A stretch of DNA of 64,000 nucleotides from NCBI GenBank assembly GCA_963771715.1, contig CAVYUQ010000008.1, positions 186,001 to 250,000 on the forward strand, in the 5' to 3' direction. The notes under the pieces were generated by a model, which had not been told where the DNA came from, did not search any database, and was given only the letters and a program-made list of their open reading frames with translations. A program made the position numbers and the translations under genes. The DNA comes from JACVRW01 sp963771715. Its GTDB lineage: Bacteria; Actinomycetota; Thermoleophilia; Solirubrobacterales; Thermoleophilaceae. Shown here in pieces: positions 48,784 to 58,461 of the stretch (position 1 is the stretch's first letter; each line of letters begins with the position of its first letter).

Positions 48784-49798
48784 GAGGCGGTGGCCTCCAC
48801 CCAGCGCTCGAGCACGCTCGCGGCGGCGCCGTCGTCGATCGACCGCTCGGCGGCGCGCACACCCTCGGCGAGCGTGTCGGCCCGGCCGGCCACGTAGATC
48901 GCCGCGCCGGCGTTGAGGACGGCCAGCGCGCGCTCGGTGCCGGCGGTCCCGGACAGGACGTCGCGCAGCACCTCGGCGTTCTGCTCAGGCGTGCCGGCGC
49001 GCACCGCGCCGTCAGCCGAGAGCTCGAGATCGACCTGCTCGGGAGTCACGTCGTAAGCCTTGAGACGGCCGTCTCTCAGCTCCACCACCCGGGTCGCCCC
49101 GGAGACCGAGAACTCGTCCAGGCCATCGGCGCTCGACACTACCAGGGCACGTTCCGCCCCCAGCTCTCCCAGCGCCGCAGCCATTGTCTCCAGCATCCCG
49201 GGATCGGAGACGCCGATCACCTGCCGCCGGGCACCGGCCGGGTTGGTGAGCGGCCCGAGGAAGTTGAAGATCGTCCGGACGCCGAGCTCCTTGCGCACCG
49301 GAACGATGTGCTTGAACGCCGGATGGTGGAGCGGCGCGAACATGAAGCCGAAGCCGATGCTCGCGGATGCAGGCTTCGGCAACCAGTCGACCCACGTCGA
49401 TACGGCCCTCCGAGAGCCTCCAGCACATCAGCGGAACCACACTGGCTCGTGGCCGAGCGGTTGCCGTGCTTCGCCACCCGGCAGCCCGCCCCGGCGGCGA
49501 TGAACGCGGCCGTGGTGGACACGTTGAAGGTCGGTCGGCCGCCGCCGGTGCCCGCGGTATCGACGAGGTCGTCGCCGGCGTCGACCTTGACCGAGAGCTC
49601 GCGCAGCGTGGCCGCGAGGCCGGCGATCTCAGCGACGGTCTCGCCCTTGGTGCGGAGAGCGATCAGGAACGCGGCCGACTGGGCCTCCGACGCGTTGCCC
49701 TCCACGATCTCGGCAAGCACCGCGGCCGCCTCCTCGGCAGCGAGGTCGTCGCCGCCCGCCACCCGGTCGATTGCCTCAGTCAGGACGCTATTCGGCAT
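48780..49798 (-). CDS. trpD: Anthranilate phosphoribosyltransferase (two frame breaks)
   Basis: Reconstructed length about 340 residues. LVDTAGTGGGRPTFNVSTTAAFIAAGAG and VAKHGNRSATSQCGSADVLEALG bind PRPP; IGFGFMFAPLHHPAFKHIVPVRKELGVRTIFNFLGPLTNPA is the diagnostic C-terminal block. Breaks near 49410 and 49385 are repaired by GGGCGCCGTATC for GGGCCGTATC and CCGCGCGAGC for CCGCGAGC. It overlaps trpG by 11 bases and trpC by 4. Confidence 0.94.
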
Positions 49799-50345
49799 CG
49801 AGAAAGTTGCGGAGCAGTTCTTTGCCGTGCGGGGTGAGCACCGACTCGGGGTGGAACTGCACTCCCTCGAGCGGCAGCTCGCGGTGGCGCAGGCCCATGA
49901 TCACGTCGCCCGAGCGCGCCGACACCTCGAGCTGCTCGGGCAGCTCCGGGTCCACGACGAGAGAGTGGTAGCGGCCGACCACGAGCGGTGATTCGAGGCC
50001 GTCGAAGATCGTCCTGCCGTCGTGCTCGGCTTCGGCGGTCTTGCCGTGGACCGGCTCGCCGCGAACCACGCGGCCGCCGTACGCCGCGGCCAGCGCCTGG
50101 TGCCCGAGGCACACGCCGAGCACGGGCACGCCGGCCTCGGCGTAGCGGCGGATGGCTTCCTTCGAGAGGCCGGCCTCCTCCGGCGTACACGGGCCGGGCG
50201 ACACGATCACGCGGTCCGGGCTGCGCTCGAGCAGCTCGGGAAGGTCGGCGCGCACCACCTCCACGTCCGCCCCCAGCTCGCCCAGGTACTGGACGAGGTT
50301 GTAGGTGAACGAGTCGTAGTTGTCCACCACCAGGACGCTCGTCAC
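49788..50345 (-). CDS. trpG: Anthranilate synthase component II, glutamine amidotransferase
   Basis: 185 residues, complete. Class I amidotransferase: VDNYDSFTYNLVQYLGELGA, VSPGPCTPEEAGLS, catalytic Cys in GVCLGHQALAAAYGG and His/Glu in VQFHPESVLTPHG. It supplies ammonia to TrpE. The GTG start overlaps the trpE stop. Could also serve folate synthesis (PabA), as dual use is common. Confidence 0.95.
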   Translation of the reverse strand: MTSVLVVDNYDSFTYNLVQYLGELGADVEVVRADLPELLERSPDRVIVSPGPCTPEEAGLSKEAIRRYAEAGVPVLGVCLGHQALAAAYGGRVVRGEPVHGKTAEAEHDGRTIFDGLESPLVVGRYHSLVVDPELPEQLEVSARSGDVIMGLRHRELPLEGVQFHPESVLTPHGKELLRNFLDAE

Positions 50346-51803
50346 GCCCAGTCCCCCTGCTCACACGCGAGCGTGATCGCGTCGATCACCGCACCGGCCT
50401 TGGCCTCGGTCTCGCGCACCTCGTACGCCGGATCCGAGTCCGCCACGATCCCGCCGCCGGCCTGAAGGTGCACGCTGCCCGTCCTTCACGAGCGCGGAGC
50501 GGATGTAGATGCAGGTGTCGAGATCACCCGTGTACGACAGGTAGCCCACGGCGCCGCCGTACGGGCCGCGGCCCACCGGCTCGAGCTCGTCGATGATCTG
50601 CATGGCGCGGATCTTCGGGGCGCCGGACAGGGTGCCCGCCGGCAGCGACGCCCGCAGCGCGTCCATCGGCGAGACGCCCGGCCTCAGCGTGCCGGACACC
50701 GAGGACACGATGTGCATCACGTGGGAGTAGGTCTCCACCCCCATCAGCTCGTCGACCTTGACGGAGCCGTACTCGCACACGCGCCCGAGGTCGTTGCGGC
50801 CGAGGTCCACGAGCATCACGTGCTCGGCGCGCTCCTTCGGGTCGGCCAGCAGCTCGCGGCCGCGCTCGAGGTCCTGCTCGACCGAGTCGGCGCGAGGGCG
50901 CGTGCCCGCGATCGGGCGCTGCCGCACGGTCCGGCCGGTCACGGTGACGAGCGCCTCGGGCGAGGCGCCGGCGATCTCGAAGTCCTCGAAGTCGAGGAAG
51001 TACATGTAGGGGCTTGGGTTGATCGCCCGCAGGCCGCGGTAGATCGAGAAGGCGTCGACGGGGCAGTCGGCGCTCCAGCGCTGGCTCGGGACCACCTGGT
51101 AGATGTCGCCGGCGCGGATGTACTCCTTTGCCCGCTCCACCGCGGCGGCGTAGCCCTCGGAGCCGAGGTTCGACGTGAAGCTCGGTGGCTCCCGACGGCC
51201 GGCGCCCGCCTGCGGCACCGGCCCGCGCAGGCGCTCGCGCACCTCGGCGATCGCCGCGGCGGCGTCCTCGTAGGCGCGCTCGACGTCGCCCTCGGCGACG
51301 ACGTTGGCCAGCACCGTGACCTCGTGGCGCAGGTGGTCGAACGCCAGCAGCACGTCCGTGACCATCACCGCGAGCTCAGGCATGCCGACGTCGTCGGGGT
51401 TCGGCTGGCCCACGCTCGGCTCGGCGCTCCGGACAAGGTCGTAGCCGAACATCCCGACGGCGCCGCCGGCGAACGGCGGCAGCCCCTCGAGCGGAGCGAT
51501 CCGGTAGCGCGCGAGCTCCTCGGCCACGGCGGCGTACGGGTCGGGGTGCTGGCCGCGCTCGAGCCGGATCACCGCGCGCGGGCGGAAGCCGAGGAACGAC
51601 CAGCGCCCGACGCGCTGGCCCTGCTCCGCCGACTCGAGCAGGAACGACGGGCCGTCCCCGCGCAGCTTCAGGTAGGCGGACACCGGCGTCTCGCAGTCGG
51701 CGATGAACGTGTGGCGCAGCGGGACGAGCGTGTGCTCGCGCGCGAGCTCGCGCGTCTCGTCGAGCGACGGCGTCAGCTCGAGGTCAGCCGCGGCGACGCT
51801 CAT
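50342..51803 (-). CDS. trpE: Anthranilate synthase component I (one frame break)
   Basis: Reconstructed length about 487 residues. SFLLESAEQGQRVGRWSFLG contains the LLES motif that binds tryptophan, so feedback inhibition is expected. The chorismate-binding core includes DIYQVVPSQRW, IAGASPEALV, RPIAGTRPRA, ELLADPKERAEHVMLVDLGRND and LPAGTLSGAPKIRAMQIIDE. The break near 50477 is repaired by CAGCGCGTGC for CAGCGTGC, after which the end reads GGGIVADSDPAYEVRETEAKA. It overlaps hisIE by 20 bases. No trp leader or T-box lies before it; control probably comes from further upstream or from feedback only. Confidence 0.94.
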
Positions 51804-52350
51804 TCAAGACCTCGTAGACGTCCGCCATCTCCAGCCCGCGGCCCGCGAGCAGGACGGCCAGGTGATACAGCACGTCGGCCGCCTCCTCCGACAACCGCTC
51901 GTCGGATTCGTCACGCGCCGCACGCACCACCTCCTCGGCCTCCTCCTGGACCTTCGCCCCCACGAGCTCCGGGTCCGCCAGCAGGCTGCCGGTGTAGGTA
52001 TCGGCCCCGCGGCGCTCGGCGATCGTGCGCTCGAGCACCGCAAGCGCCTCGGCCGGCACGGGGTCGAGCTCGCCCTTGTGGAAGCAGGTCCGCTCGCCGG
52101 TGTGGCACGCCGGGCCGGCCGGCTCGACGAGCGCGAGGATCGCGTCGTCGTCGCAGTCCATGCGCAGCTCCTTGAGCCTCTGGACGTTCCCCGAGGTCGC
52201 GCCCTTGTGCCAGAGCTCGTTGCGCGAGCGCGACCAGAACCACATCTCGCCGGTCTCGCGCGTGCGCCGCAGCGCCTCGTCGTTCATGTACGCGAGCGTG
52301 AGCACCTCGCCGGTGCGCGCGTCCTGGACTATGCAGGGCAGAAGGTCCAC
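51784..52350 (-). CDS. hisIE: Bifunctional phosphoribosyl-AMP cyclohydrolase / phosphoribosyl-ATP pyrophosphatase
   Basis: 188 residues from GTG at 52350. The N-terminal HisI half has MWFWSRSRNELWHKGATSGN and the metal-binding CDDDAILALVEPAGPACHTGERTCF; the C-terminal HisE half is an all-alpha MazG-like domain (LVGAKVQEEAEEVVRAARDESDERLSEEAADVLYHLAVLL). They catalyse steps 2 and 3 of histidine synthesis. Fusion of HisI and HisE is unusual in many actinobacteria, where they are separate. It overlaps trpE. Confidence 0.94.
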   Translation of the reverse strand: MDLLPCIVQDARTGEVLTLAYMNDEALRRTRETGEMWFWSRSRNELWHKGATSGNVQRLKELRMDCDDDAILALVEPAGPACHTGERTCFHKGELDPVPAEALAVLERTIAERRGADTYTGSLLADPELVGAKVQEEAEEVVRAARDESDERLSEEAADVLYHLAVLLAGRGLEMADVYEVLNERRRG

Positions 52351-52358
52351 GCTGACGA

Positions 52359-53123
52359 TTATGGCCGTGAGCTGATCGGGAGCTTCAGGAACTCGTACGT
52401 GGCGCCGATCTCGTCGAAGCCGAGGCGGTGGTAGAGCTGCTGGGGCCAGTCGGCGCCGTCGGTGACCATGAACACCTGCTCGCAGCCGTCCGCGGCCGCC
52501 GCGTCGGCCGCAGCGGCCACCGCGGCGCGGGCGTACCCGCGCCGCCGCCGGGACTCGAGCGTGCCCACCTCGTCCACCTGCCCGAGGCCGCCGTGCGTGT
52601 ACAGGCGACAGGCGCAGGCCGGGTCGTCGGGCGGCGAGGCGAAGTCGCGTGCGCCGAAAACCTGCGTGTAGCGCTCGTCCATCTCGGCGAGCTGGCGGAC
52701 CGCCTCCTTCTGCCAGCCGAATGGCTGCTCGCGCCGGAAGGCCGCGAGCGTGGCGGCGCCCACGTCACGGCTCACCTCGCAGCCCGCGCCCGGCTCCGGC
52801 GGGCGGTCGGGAGGCCGCTGGCGAACCATGATCAGCACGCGGAAGACGTTCCAGCCGGCCGCCGCGAACTGCGGCGCCAGGCGCGCGCCGAGCTGCTCGT
52901 CGTGCATCACGAGCTTGCGGTGGCCGAACTGGCCCTGGATCTCGTCGGCCTCGGCGCTGAGCTCGTCGACGCGGGCGTCGGGATCCTCGACGCGGATCGC
53001 GTTCACCTGCCAGACCAGCGGCAGGCTCGGCGTGACCATGGCGGTGCCGTGCGCGGTGCGCACCACCCTGTCGCAGACGCCCTCCTCGGCGCGTCGCATG
53101 AACGCGTGGATTCGCTCGATCAC
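52359..53123 (-). CDS. GNAT-family acetyltransferase
   Basis: 254 residues. The C-terminal half has the GNAT core: VDEVGTLESRRRRGYARAAVAAAADAA (the acetyl-CoA loop, here RRRRGYA), then VFMVTDGADWPQQLYHRLGFDEIGATYEF. The N-terminal half looks like a degenerate GNAT domain. Substrate unknown. GTG start overlaps the era stop, and the stop is 8 bases before hisIE, so it links the two gene groups. Confidence 0.9.
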   Translation of the reverse strand: MIERIHAFMRRAEEGVCDRVVRTAHGTAMVTPSLPLVWQVNAIRVEDPDARVDELSAEADEIQGQFGHRKLVMHDEQLGARLAPQFAAAGWNVFRVLIMVRQRPPDRPPEPGAGCEVSRDVGAATLAAFRREQPFGWQKEAVRQLAEMDERYTQVFGARDFASPPDDPACACRLYTHGGLGQVDEVGTLESRRRRGYARAAVAAAADAAAADGCEQVFMVTDGADWPQQLYHRLGFDEIGATYEFLKLPISSRP

Positions 53124-54004
53124 TCGATGCCCAGGCGGTCCAGTAGTCCCTCGTCGCGCCGCCAGCCCTTGCGCACGCGCACGTTCAGCTCGAGATGCAC
53201 GCGCCGGTCGAGCAGGCCCTCGATCTCCTTGCGAGCGGCGGTGCCGACCGCTTTCACCATCTTGCCGCCCGAGCCGACCAGGATGCCCTTCTGCGACTCC
53301 GTCTCGGCCCAGACGCGCGCCCGCACGACCATCAGGCCGTCGCTCTCGCGCTCCTCGATCTCGTCGATCTCCACCTCCACCGAGTGCGGGACCTCCTCGC
53401 GCGTGCGCAACAGCACCTGCTCTCGCACGAGCTCCGCCACCCGCACCTCCAGCGACTGGTCGCTGGTCTCGTCCGGCGGGTACATGAACGGCCCCTCCGG
53501 CACGAGCGAGACGAGCTGCTCCACCACCGGGCCGACTCCCGCGCCGTTGATCGCGCTGATCGGGAACAGCTCGCCCTGGACGTCGAGCTCGGCCGCTGCC
53601 GAGAGCGCCCGGACGGTGCGCGGGGTGTCGAGCCGGTCGACCTTGTTCAGCACGGTCACGGTCGGCACGCCGGAGCTCTTCAGCGCGGCCGCGATGAAGC
53701 GGTCGCCGGGGCCGATCTCCTGCTCGCCGTTCAGGACGAACAGCGCGGCGTCGGCGTCGGCGAGCGTGCGCTCCACCTGGCGCTGCATGCGTTCGGTGAG
53801 CGCGTCGCGCGGGCGCTGCACGCCGGGGAGGTCCACCAGCACGAGCTGCCAGTCGTCGCCGGTGGCCACTCCGCGGATCTCACGCCGAGTGGTCTGCGGC
53901 TTGTCCGAGACGATCGCGACCTTGCCGCCCACGATCTGGTTCACGAGCGTGGACTTGCCGGCGTTCGGCCGTCCCGCGAGCGCCACGAAGCCGGAGCGGC
54001 TCAC
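53120..54004 (-). CDS. era: GTPase Era
   Basis: 294 residues from GTG at 54004. G1 GRPNAGKST at residues 11-19, G2/effector region SDKPQTTRREIRG, G3 DLPGVQ, G4 NKVDR, then a C-terminal KH domain (GILVGSGGKMVKAVGTAARKEIEGLL). Era binds the 3' end of 16S rRNA in 30S assembly. Coupled with ybeY upstream (GTGA overlap), the usual phoH-ybeY-era order. Confidence 0.96.
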   Translation of the reverse strand: MSRSGFVALAGRPNAGKSTLVNQIVGGKVAIVSDKPQTTRREIRGVATGDDWQLVLVDLPGVQRPRDALTERMQRQVERTLADADAALFVLNGEQEIGPGDRFIAAALKSSGVPTVTVLNKVDRLDTPRTVRALSAAAELDVQGELFPISAINGAGVGPVVEQLVSLVPEGPFMYPPDETSDQSLEVRVAELVREQVLLRTREEVPHSVEVEIDEIEERESDGLMVVRARVWAETESQKGILVGSGGKMVKAVGTAARKEIEGLLDRRVHLELNVRVRKGWRRDEGLLDRLGIE

Positions 54005-54372
54005 AGCTCCTCCAGCACGCGCCGCTGAAGCTCGAGCATCTCGCCGTCGTCCGTCTCGTGGTCGTACCCGCACAGGTGCAGCACTCCGTGCACGACGGCC
54101 TCGATCAGATCCTCGGTTTGCTCTGGGCAGATCACCACGTCGCCTAGCTCCCGCGGCCCGGCGGACGGGCCGCCCTCGTCCACGGGAAAGGAGAGCACGT
54201 CCGTGGGGCGGTCGATGTTGCGGTGCTCGTGGTTGAGCGCGCGGATCTCGCCCGCGCCGACGAGCTGGACCGCGAGGTGGCCGTCGTCGACCCCCGCCGC
54301 CGCGAGCGCGGCCAGGGCAGGCCGCCGGAACTCCTCCGGGGCGTCGATGAGCTCGATCTCGAGCGAGGCCAA
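54001..54372 (-). CDS. ybeY: Endoribonuclease YbeY
   Basis: 123 residues, shorter than E. coli YbeY but complete in its core. The zinc motif HGVLHLCGYDH (H-x3-H-x5-H) is present, preceded by LNHEHRNIDRPTDVLSFP. It acts in 16S rRNA maturation and ribosome quality control. The start is TTG at 54372, directly after the phoH stop with AGAGG just before; it overlaps era. Confidence 0.94.
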   Translation of the reverse strand: MASLEIELIDAPEEFRRPALAALAAAGVDDGHLAVQLVGAGEIRALNHEHRNIDRPTDVLSFPVDEGGPSAGPRELGDVVICPEQTEDLIEAVVHGVLHLCGYDHETDDGEMLELQRRVLEEL

Positions 54373-56426
54373 CTACCTCTGCTGGCGGCGTGCCTGGCGA
54401 AGCGGCGGCGCCTGCTCCTCGGCGTGCCGGTTGTACGCCTCGACGATCCGCTGCACGAGCTTGTGCCGCACCACGTCCTCGCCGCCGAAGCGCACGAACT
54501 CGATGCCCTCCACGTCCTTCAGGATGTCCGCGATCATCACGAGGCCCGAGCGCTGGTCCTTCGGCAGGTCGATCTGCGTGATGTCGCCGGTCACGACCAT
54601 CTTCGAGTTGAAGCCGAGCCGCGTGAGGAACATCTTGATCTGCTCGGGGCTCGTGTTCTGGGCCTCGTCGAGGATGATGAAGGAGTCGTTAAGCGTGTTG
54701 TGGGTGAGGATGAAGTCGTCCGTGACGTAGAGCGAGTCCTGCGCGGCGACCTGAATGCACACGGTCTCGGCCTCGCCGACGGGCTCGATGCTCTCCACGA
54801 AGCGCATCGGCCTCCCACCGCCGTGCTCCGTGGTAGAGGTCGAGCTTGCGGCGCAGCCGGAACGGCTCGAGGCCGGCAGGCAGCCGGATGTCGAGGATGA
54901 ACGCGTCGGCGCGGTGGTGCACGGCGCGCCCCCGCGCCGGCCGGGCGGCCGGCCCTTGGCGGCCCGCGTGCGCCGATACGCGACGCCGCCAAGCGAGCGC
55001 ACGAGGAACACGACGTCGTCCGCGAGCTGGTCGGAGCAGGTGCTGTATTGGATCCGGGAGCTCCGGCCCTTCTGGGTCACCGGCCCGCCGTCCGTGTCGA
55101 GCAGCCCCTGAAGCACCGCCAGCCGAACGTCGCGCGCGTTGTACAGGTAGCGCTCGGGTACGAACTTCGTGCTGGACCTCGTTCCCGCAAGCCGGAGCTC
55201 ACGCAGGGCGACCGTCACGGGGTTCGCCACGATGACGCCGCCGCGATGGCCGTCGACGTGGCGCAAGACGTAGTCGACCTCGTTCTTGCGCCGAAGCTCG
55301 ATACCGGGCAGCGCCTCCTCCAGCGCCTCGGCGAGCTCGGGATCGCCGGTGGAGAAGGACGGCGTGGTCGAGGTCGTGATGCAGCCGTCTCCGAGCAGCA
55401 GCCCGAGCGCGTACGGGTCGATCGGCACCTCTCGCTCCTCGAGCTCCACCGGCCCGACGAGCGGCAGCTCGAAGCGGTGCTGGTGGTGCCGCCGCAGCCG
55501 TCCGATCATGTCCTGCGTCTGGACGACCCGCCCCGCGCTTCCGTGCTTCCGGTCGTCGGGGGTGGTGACGAACCAGAGGTGCTCGGCGCAGGCGAGCGTG
55601 CTCGATCCGTCCTGCGCCTGGACCCGGAAGACCTCGCGGCGGCCCTGCGGGTAGACGCCGAGCACCGGCGTCGGACGACCGTCCGAGCCGATGACCAGAT
55701 CGCCGACCCTCAGCGAGCCGATGGTCTGGAACCCGGTCGGGGTGAGCACCTCGCGGTCGACCGGCTGCGCGCGGCCACGCATGAATGCCAGCGGCGCTAC
55801 CTCGATCACGCCGCGCTCCAGGTGCTGGTTGACCTTCTCCGGCTCGAGCATGTCGTAGAGGGCGTCGAACAGCGGGCGCAGGTAGGGGTCGACCTTCGCG
55901 GCGATGTCGCCGGGCAGGAAGCCGAGCCGCTCGCCCGCCTCCACGGCCGGGCGCGTGAGCACGATGCGGTTCACCTCGCGCCGCGAGAGCGCGGCCACGG
56001 CCATCGCCACGGCGAGGAACGACTTGCCGGTGCCGGCGGGGCCGACGCCGACCGTGATCGTCGCGCGCCTGATGGCGTCCACGTAGCGCTTCTGGTTCAC
56101 GGTCTTCGGCGCGACCTTGAGGCCGCGGTGGCGCCAGACCACGTCCTCGAGGATGCGGCTGGGGCTCTCGTGGCGGTCGAGCGCGCCGGCGATCGCCTCG
56201 ATCGTGCCCGGGCGCGATCTCGTGCCCCTGGCGCACCAGGTCGGTCATCTCGCGCACGACGGTGCGGCGCCATCGTGACCGCGTCGTCGTCGCCGTCCAG
56301 CGTGAGCACGTTCCCGCGCAGGAAGACCTCGCAGTCGAGGTGCTCCTCGAGTGTCTTCATCACCGCGTCGCCGGGCCCGGCGAGCTCCGCGGCGACCTCG
56401 TTCGGAAGCTCGAGCTGGATTCTCAC
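54373..56426 (-). CDS. phoH: PhoH family ATPase interrupted by an intein (frame breaks present)
   Basis: Extein length about 325 residues. The N-terminal part (VRIQLELPNEVAAELAGPGDAVMKTLEEHLDCEVFLRGN) is the PhoH KH-like start. Walker A is VGPAGTGKSFLAVAMAVAAL; Walker B is DSFIILDEAQNTSPEQIKMFLTRLG, followed by SKMVVTGDITQIDLP. A 358-codon intein splits MRGR from TLNDSF, just before Walker B. Breaks near 56265 and 56212 in the N-terminus and near 54930 and 54835 in the intein are mostly repaired by a CG/GC pair. GTG start at 56426 shares a base with the yqeY stop. PhoH is thought to be an RNA helicase/NTPase linked with YbeY. Confidence 0.93.
54697..55770 (-). mobile_element. Class 3-type intein with LAGLIDADG homing endonuclease inside PhoH
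   Basis: Intein bounds follow PhoH conservation: extein ...MRGR, intein AQPVDREVLTPTG ... DDFILTHN, then extein TLNDSF. Residue 1 is Ala, not Cys or Ser. Trp in block B (CAEHLW), Cys in block F (ETVCIQV) and Thr in block G (ILTHN) give the W-C-T set that defines class 3 inteins; the C-terminal HN and the +1 Thr are present. Two dodecapeptide motifs, ALGLLLGDGCI and LQGLLDTDGG, mark a LAGLIDADG endonuclease. Two offsetting frame breaks fall in the region between the second dodecapeptide and block F, so endonuclease status depends on the true sequence. The observed length is a multiple of three. Confidence 0.88.
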
Positions 56427-56858
56427 TACGGGGTGAGCATCTCCTTGACCGCGGCGCTCACCCGCTTGCCGTCGGCGCGACCCTTGACCTTGGGCATCAC
56501 GGCCGCCATCACCTTGCCCATCTCCTGTGGGGACGAGGCGCCGGACTCGGCCACGGCGTCGCCCACGATCTGCGTTCAGCTCCTCGTCGGAGAGCTGCTC
56601 GGGCATGTACGACGCGATGATCTCCGCCTCGCGCTCCTCGGCCTCGGCGGCGTCCGCGCGGCCGCCGTCGCGGTACGCCTCGGCGGCCTCGAGGCGCCGC
56701 TTGCGCTCGCGCTGGAGCACCTCGACGGGGTCGCCGCCGTTGTCCTTCTCGGCCTTCTGGAGGGCGTCGGCGATCATGCGCAGCGCATGCACGCGCTCGC
56801 GCTCGCCCGCCTTCATCGCGGTCTTCACGTCATCCTGCACCTGGTTCAGCAACGACAT
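56426..56858 (-). CDS. yqeY: GatB/YqeY domain protein (one frame break)
   Basis: Reconstructed length about 145 residues. MSLLNQVQDDVKTAMKAGERERVHALRMIADALQKAE is the YqeY start; GKVMAAVMPKVKGRADGKRVSAAVKEMLTP is the C-terminal helix bundle also found at the end of GatB. The break near 56572 is repaired by AACGCGCAGATC for AACGCAGATC. Function of stand-alone YqeY is not settled, with tRNA-related roles proposed. Head of the long run; its ATG is 17 bases from the divergent HAD start. Confidence 0.9.
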
Positions 56859-56875
56859 CTAGCCCAAGTGTAGGT

Positions 56876-57631
56876 ATGGATCCGGTTCGAGTCGCGACAT
56901 TCGACTGCTACGGCACACTGATCGACTGGGAGGGCGGCGCCGCCGCGTTTCTCTACGAGATCGCTCGGCGACACGAGCGCGAGCCGCCGCCCGGCCGCGA
57001 GTTGCGCGCGCGCTGGGAGGAGCTCCAGTTCGAACGCCTCCAGGGCGAGTACCGCGGATACCGCGAGGTGCTGGCCGACAGCCTCGCCGCCTGGGCCGGC
57101 GAGCGCGGCTACCGCTGGAACGACCGCGACGGCGAGGCGCTCGCGCGCTCGATGGAGAGCTGGCAGCCCTTCCCGGACACGGTGCCCGCGCTGCGAGCCG
57201 CGAAGGAGGCGGGGCTGCGGCTCTGGATCATCTCCAACACCGACCGCGCGATCATCGAGCACTCGCTGCGCCACCTGGAGGTCGAGTTCGACGGCGTGAC
57301 CGTGGCCGAGGACTGCCGCGCCTACAAGCCGGCGGACGCTCCCTTCGAGCACGCGCTGCGCGAGATCGGCGCGCCGCCGGAGGAGATCCTGCACGTGGCG
57401 TTCGGCTTCAAGTACGACCTGGCGGCCGCCCAGCGGCACGGGCTGCGAACGGCGTGGGTGAACCGGCACGGCGAACCGGCGCCGGGGCCGGAGCGCCCGG
57501 ACCACGAGTGGCGGGATCTGTGGCCGCTTGGCGCGCGCGCGTGGCCTGGCGCGGAGCTGCCCGAGCTCACGCTCAGTCCGGGACGATGCCCACCACGCGG
57601 GCCGGTGCCGCGCTCGCTCCCACGATCTTGA
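56876..57631 (+). CDS. HAD hydrolase, haloacid dehalogenase type II-like
   Basis: 251 residues. Motif I TFDCYGTLIDW with the nucleophilic Asp, motif II IISNTD, motif III Lys in CRAYKPADAPFEHAL, motif IV HVAFGFKYDLAAAQRHGLRTAWVNR. The DCYGTLIDW form is typical of 2-haloacid dehalogenases. The last 25 residues are Pro/Arg rich and overlap the cyclase gene on the other strand by 59 bases, so the true C-terminus may be shorter. Very short 5' space suggests a leaderless transcript. Confidence 0.9.
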   Translation: MDPVRVATFDCYGTLIDWEGGAAAFLYEIARRHEREPPPGRELRARWEELQFERLQGEYRGYREVLADSLAAWAGERGYRWNDRDGEALARSMESWQPFPDTVPALRAAKEAGLRLWIISNTDRAIIEHSLRHLEVEFDGVTVAEDCRAYKPADAPFEHALREIGAPPEEILHVAFGFKYDLAAAQRHGLRTAWVNRHGEPAPGPERPDHEWRDLWPLGARAWPGAELPELTLSPGRCPPRGPVPRSLPRS

Positions 57632-58335
57632 GCGGGAAGCAGGCCACCTGGAAGCCGGTGGCGGGCAGCTCGCCCAGGTTCACGAGGCGCTCGATCTGGG
57701 AGTACGGAAGGTCTGACTGGTGGGCCGCCCAGAACACGCCCGGCTCGTTGCGTCTCGAGCGCGGCCTGCGCCTGGAGGTGCAGTGGGCCGTCCCAGCCCC
57801 AGGCGTCGATGCCCATCACCCGGACGCCGCGCTCGTAGAGCCAGCGCGTGGCGTCGACCGTCACGCCGGGGCCGAGCGCCATGTAGCCGGGCTCCTCCAC
57901 GAACGCGTCGCGGCCCGTGCGCACGAGCACGATGTCGCGCTCGCGGAGGTCGTGGCCGATGCGGTCGAGCTCCGCCTCGACGTCCGCCACGTCGATCGTC
58001 TCGCCCTCCTCCTTGGCGGTCATGTCGAGCACCACGCCGGGGCCGAAGAACCAGTCGAGCGGAAGCGCGTCGATGGTCTGCGCCGGCTCGCCGCCGATGC
58101 GCGAGTTGTAGTGCCACGGGGCGTCCACGTGGGTGGAGTTGTGAGTGCCGAAGCGGGTGAACGTCTCCACCGCCCAGCCCTCGCCGTCGCGCAGCAGGCT
58201 GGCCGGCACGCCGAGCAGCCGCTCGATCAGCGCCGCACCTTCGGCGTGCCCGCTGAACTCGATGTCGGTGCGCAGCACCTCGGGCGTCTCGGGCGGGCTC
58301 TGGCGGATCGGGGCGGACAGGTCCACGAGTCGCAC
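57573..58335 (-). CDS. Cyclase / kynurenine formamidase-like hydrolase (one frame break)
   Basis: Reconstructed length about 254 residues from GTG at 58335. GTHNSTHVDAPWHYN carries the HxGTHxDxPxH-type zinc site of the cyclase (arylformamidase) superfamily; later DIVLVRTGRDAF, MGIDAWGWDGPLH and FPLKIVGASAAPARVV fit the fold. The break near 57750 is repaired by CAACGCGAGCC for CAACGAGCC. A tryptophan catabolic role is possible, but relatives act on many substrates. It lies 126 bases after prmA, with structured DNA between. Confidence 0.88.
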
Positions 58336-58461
58336 GGGCGGCAGCGTATCCGGCCGGGAGCCGTAGACGGATGTACGAGGAAGCCGCGAGTCCGGGGTGC
58401 CGATACCGAGTCCGACTGCGGAGGGGAAACGCCTGCAACGCCCTAGCTACGGGGGCAACGT
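58336..58461 (-). other. Structured non-coding stretch upstream of the cyclase gene
   Basis: 126 bases with no plausible gene. It contains an inverted repeat GCCCTAG (58440-58446) and CTAGGGC (58462-58468) that includes the prmA stop, and two direct copies of CGAGTCCG (58387-58394 and 58407-58414) spaced 20 bases. It could hold a terminator plus a leader element or operator for the cyclase. No known riboswitch matched. Confidence 0.45.

Noticed and set aside
42170..51803. A trp attenuator or T-box leader before trpE or trpF
   Set aside because: Upstream genes overlap or lie within 31 bases, leaving no room for a leader peptide and terminator pair.
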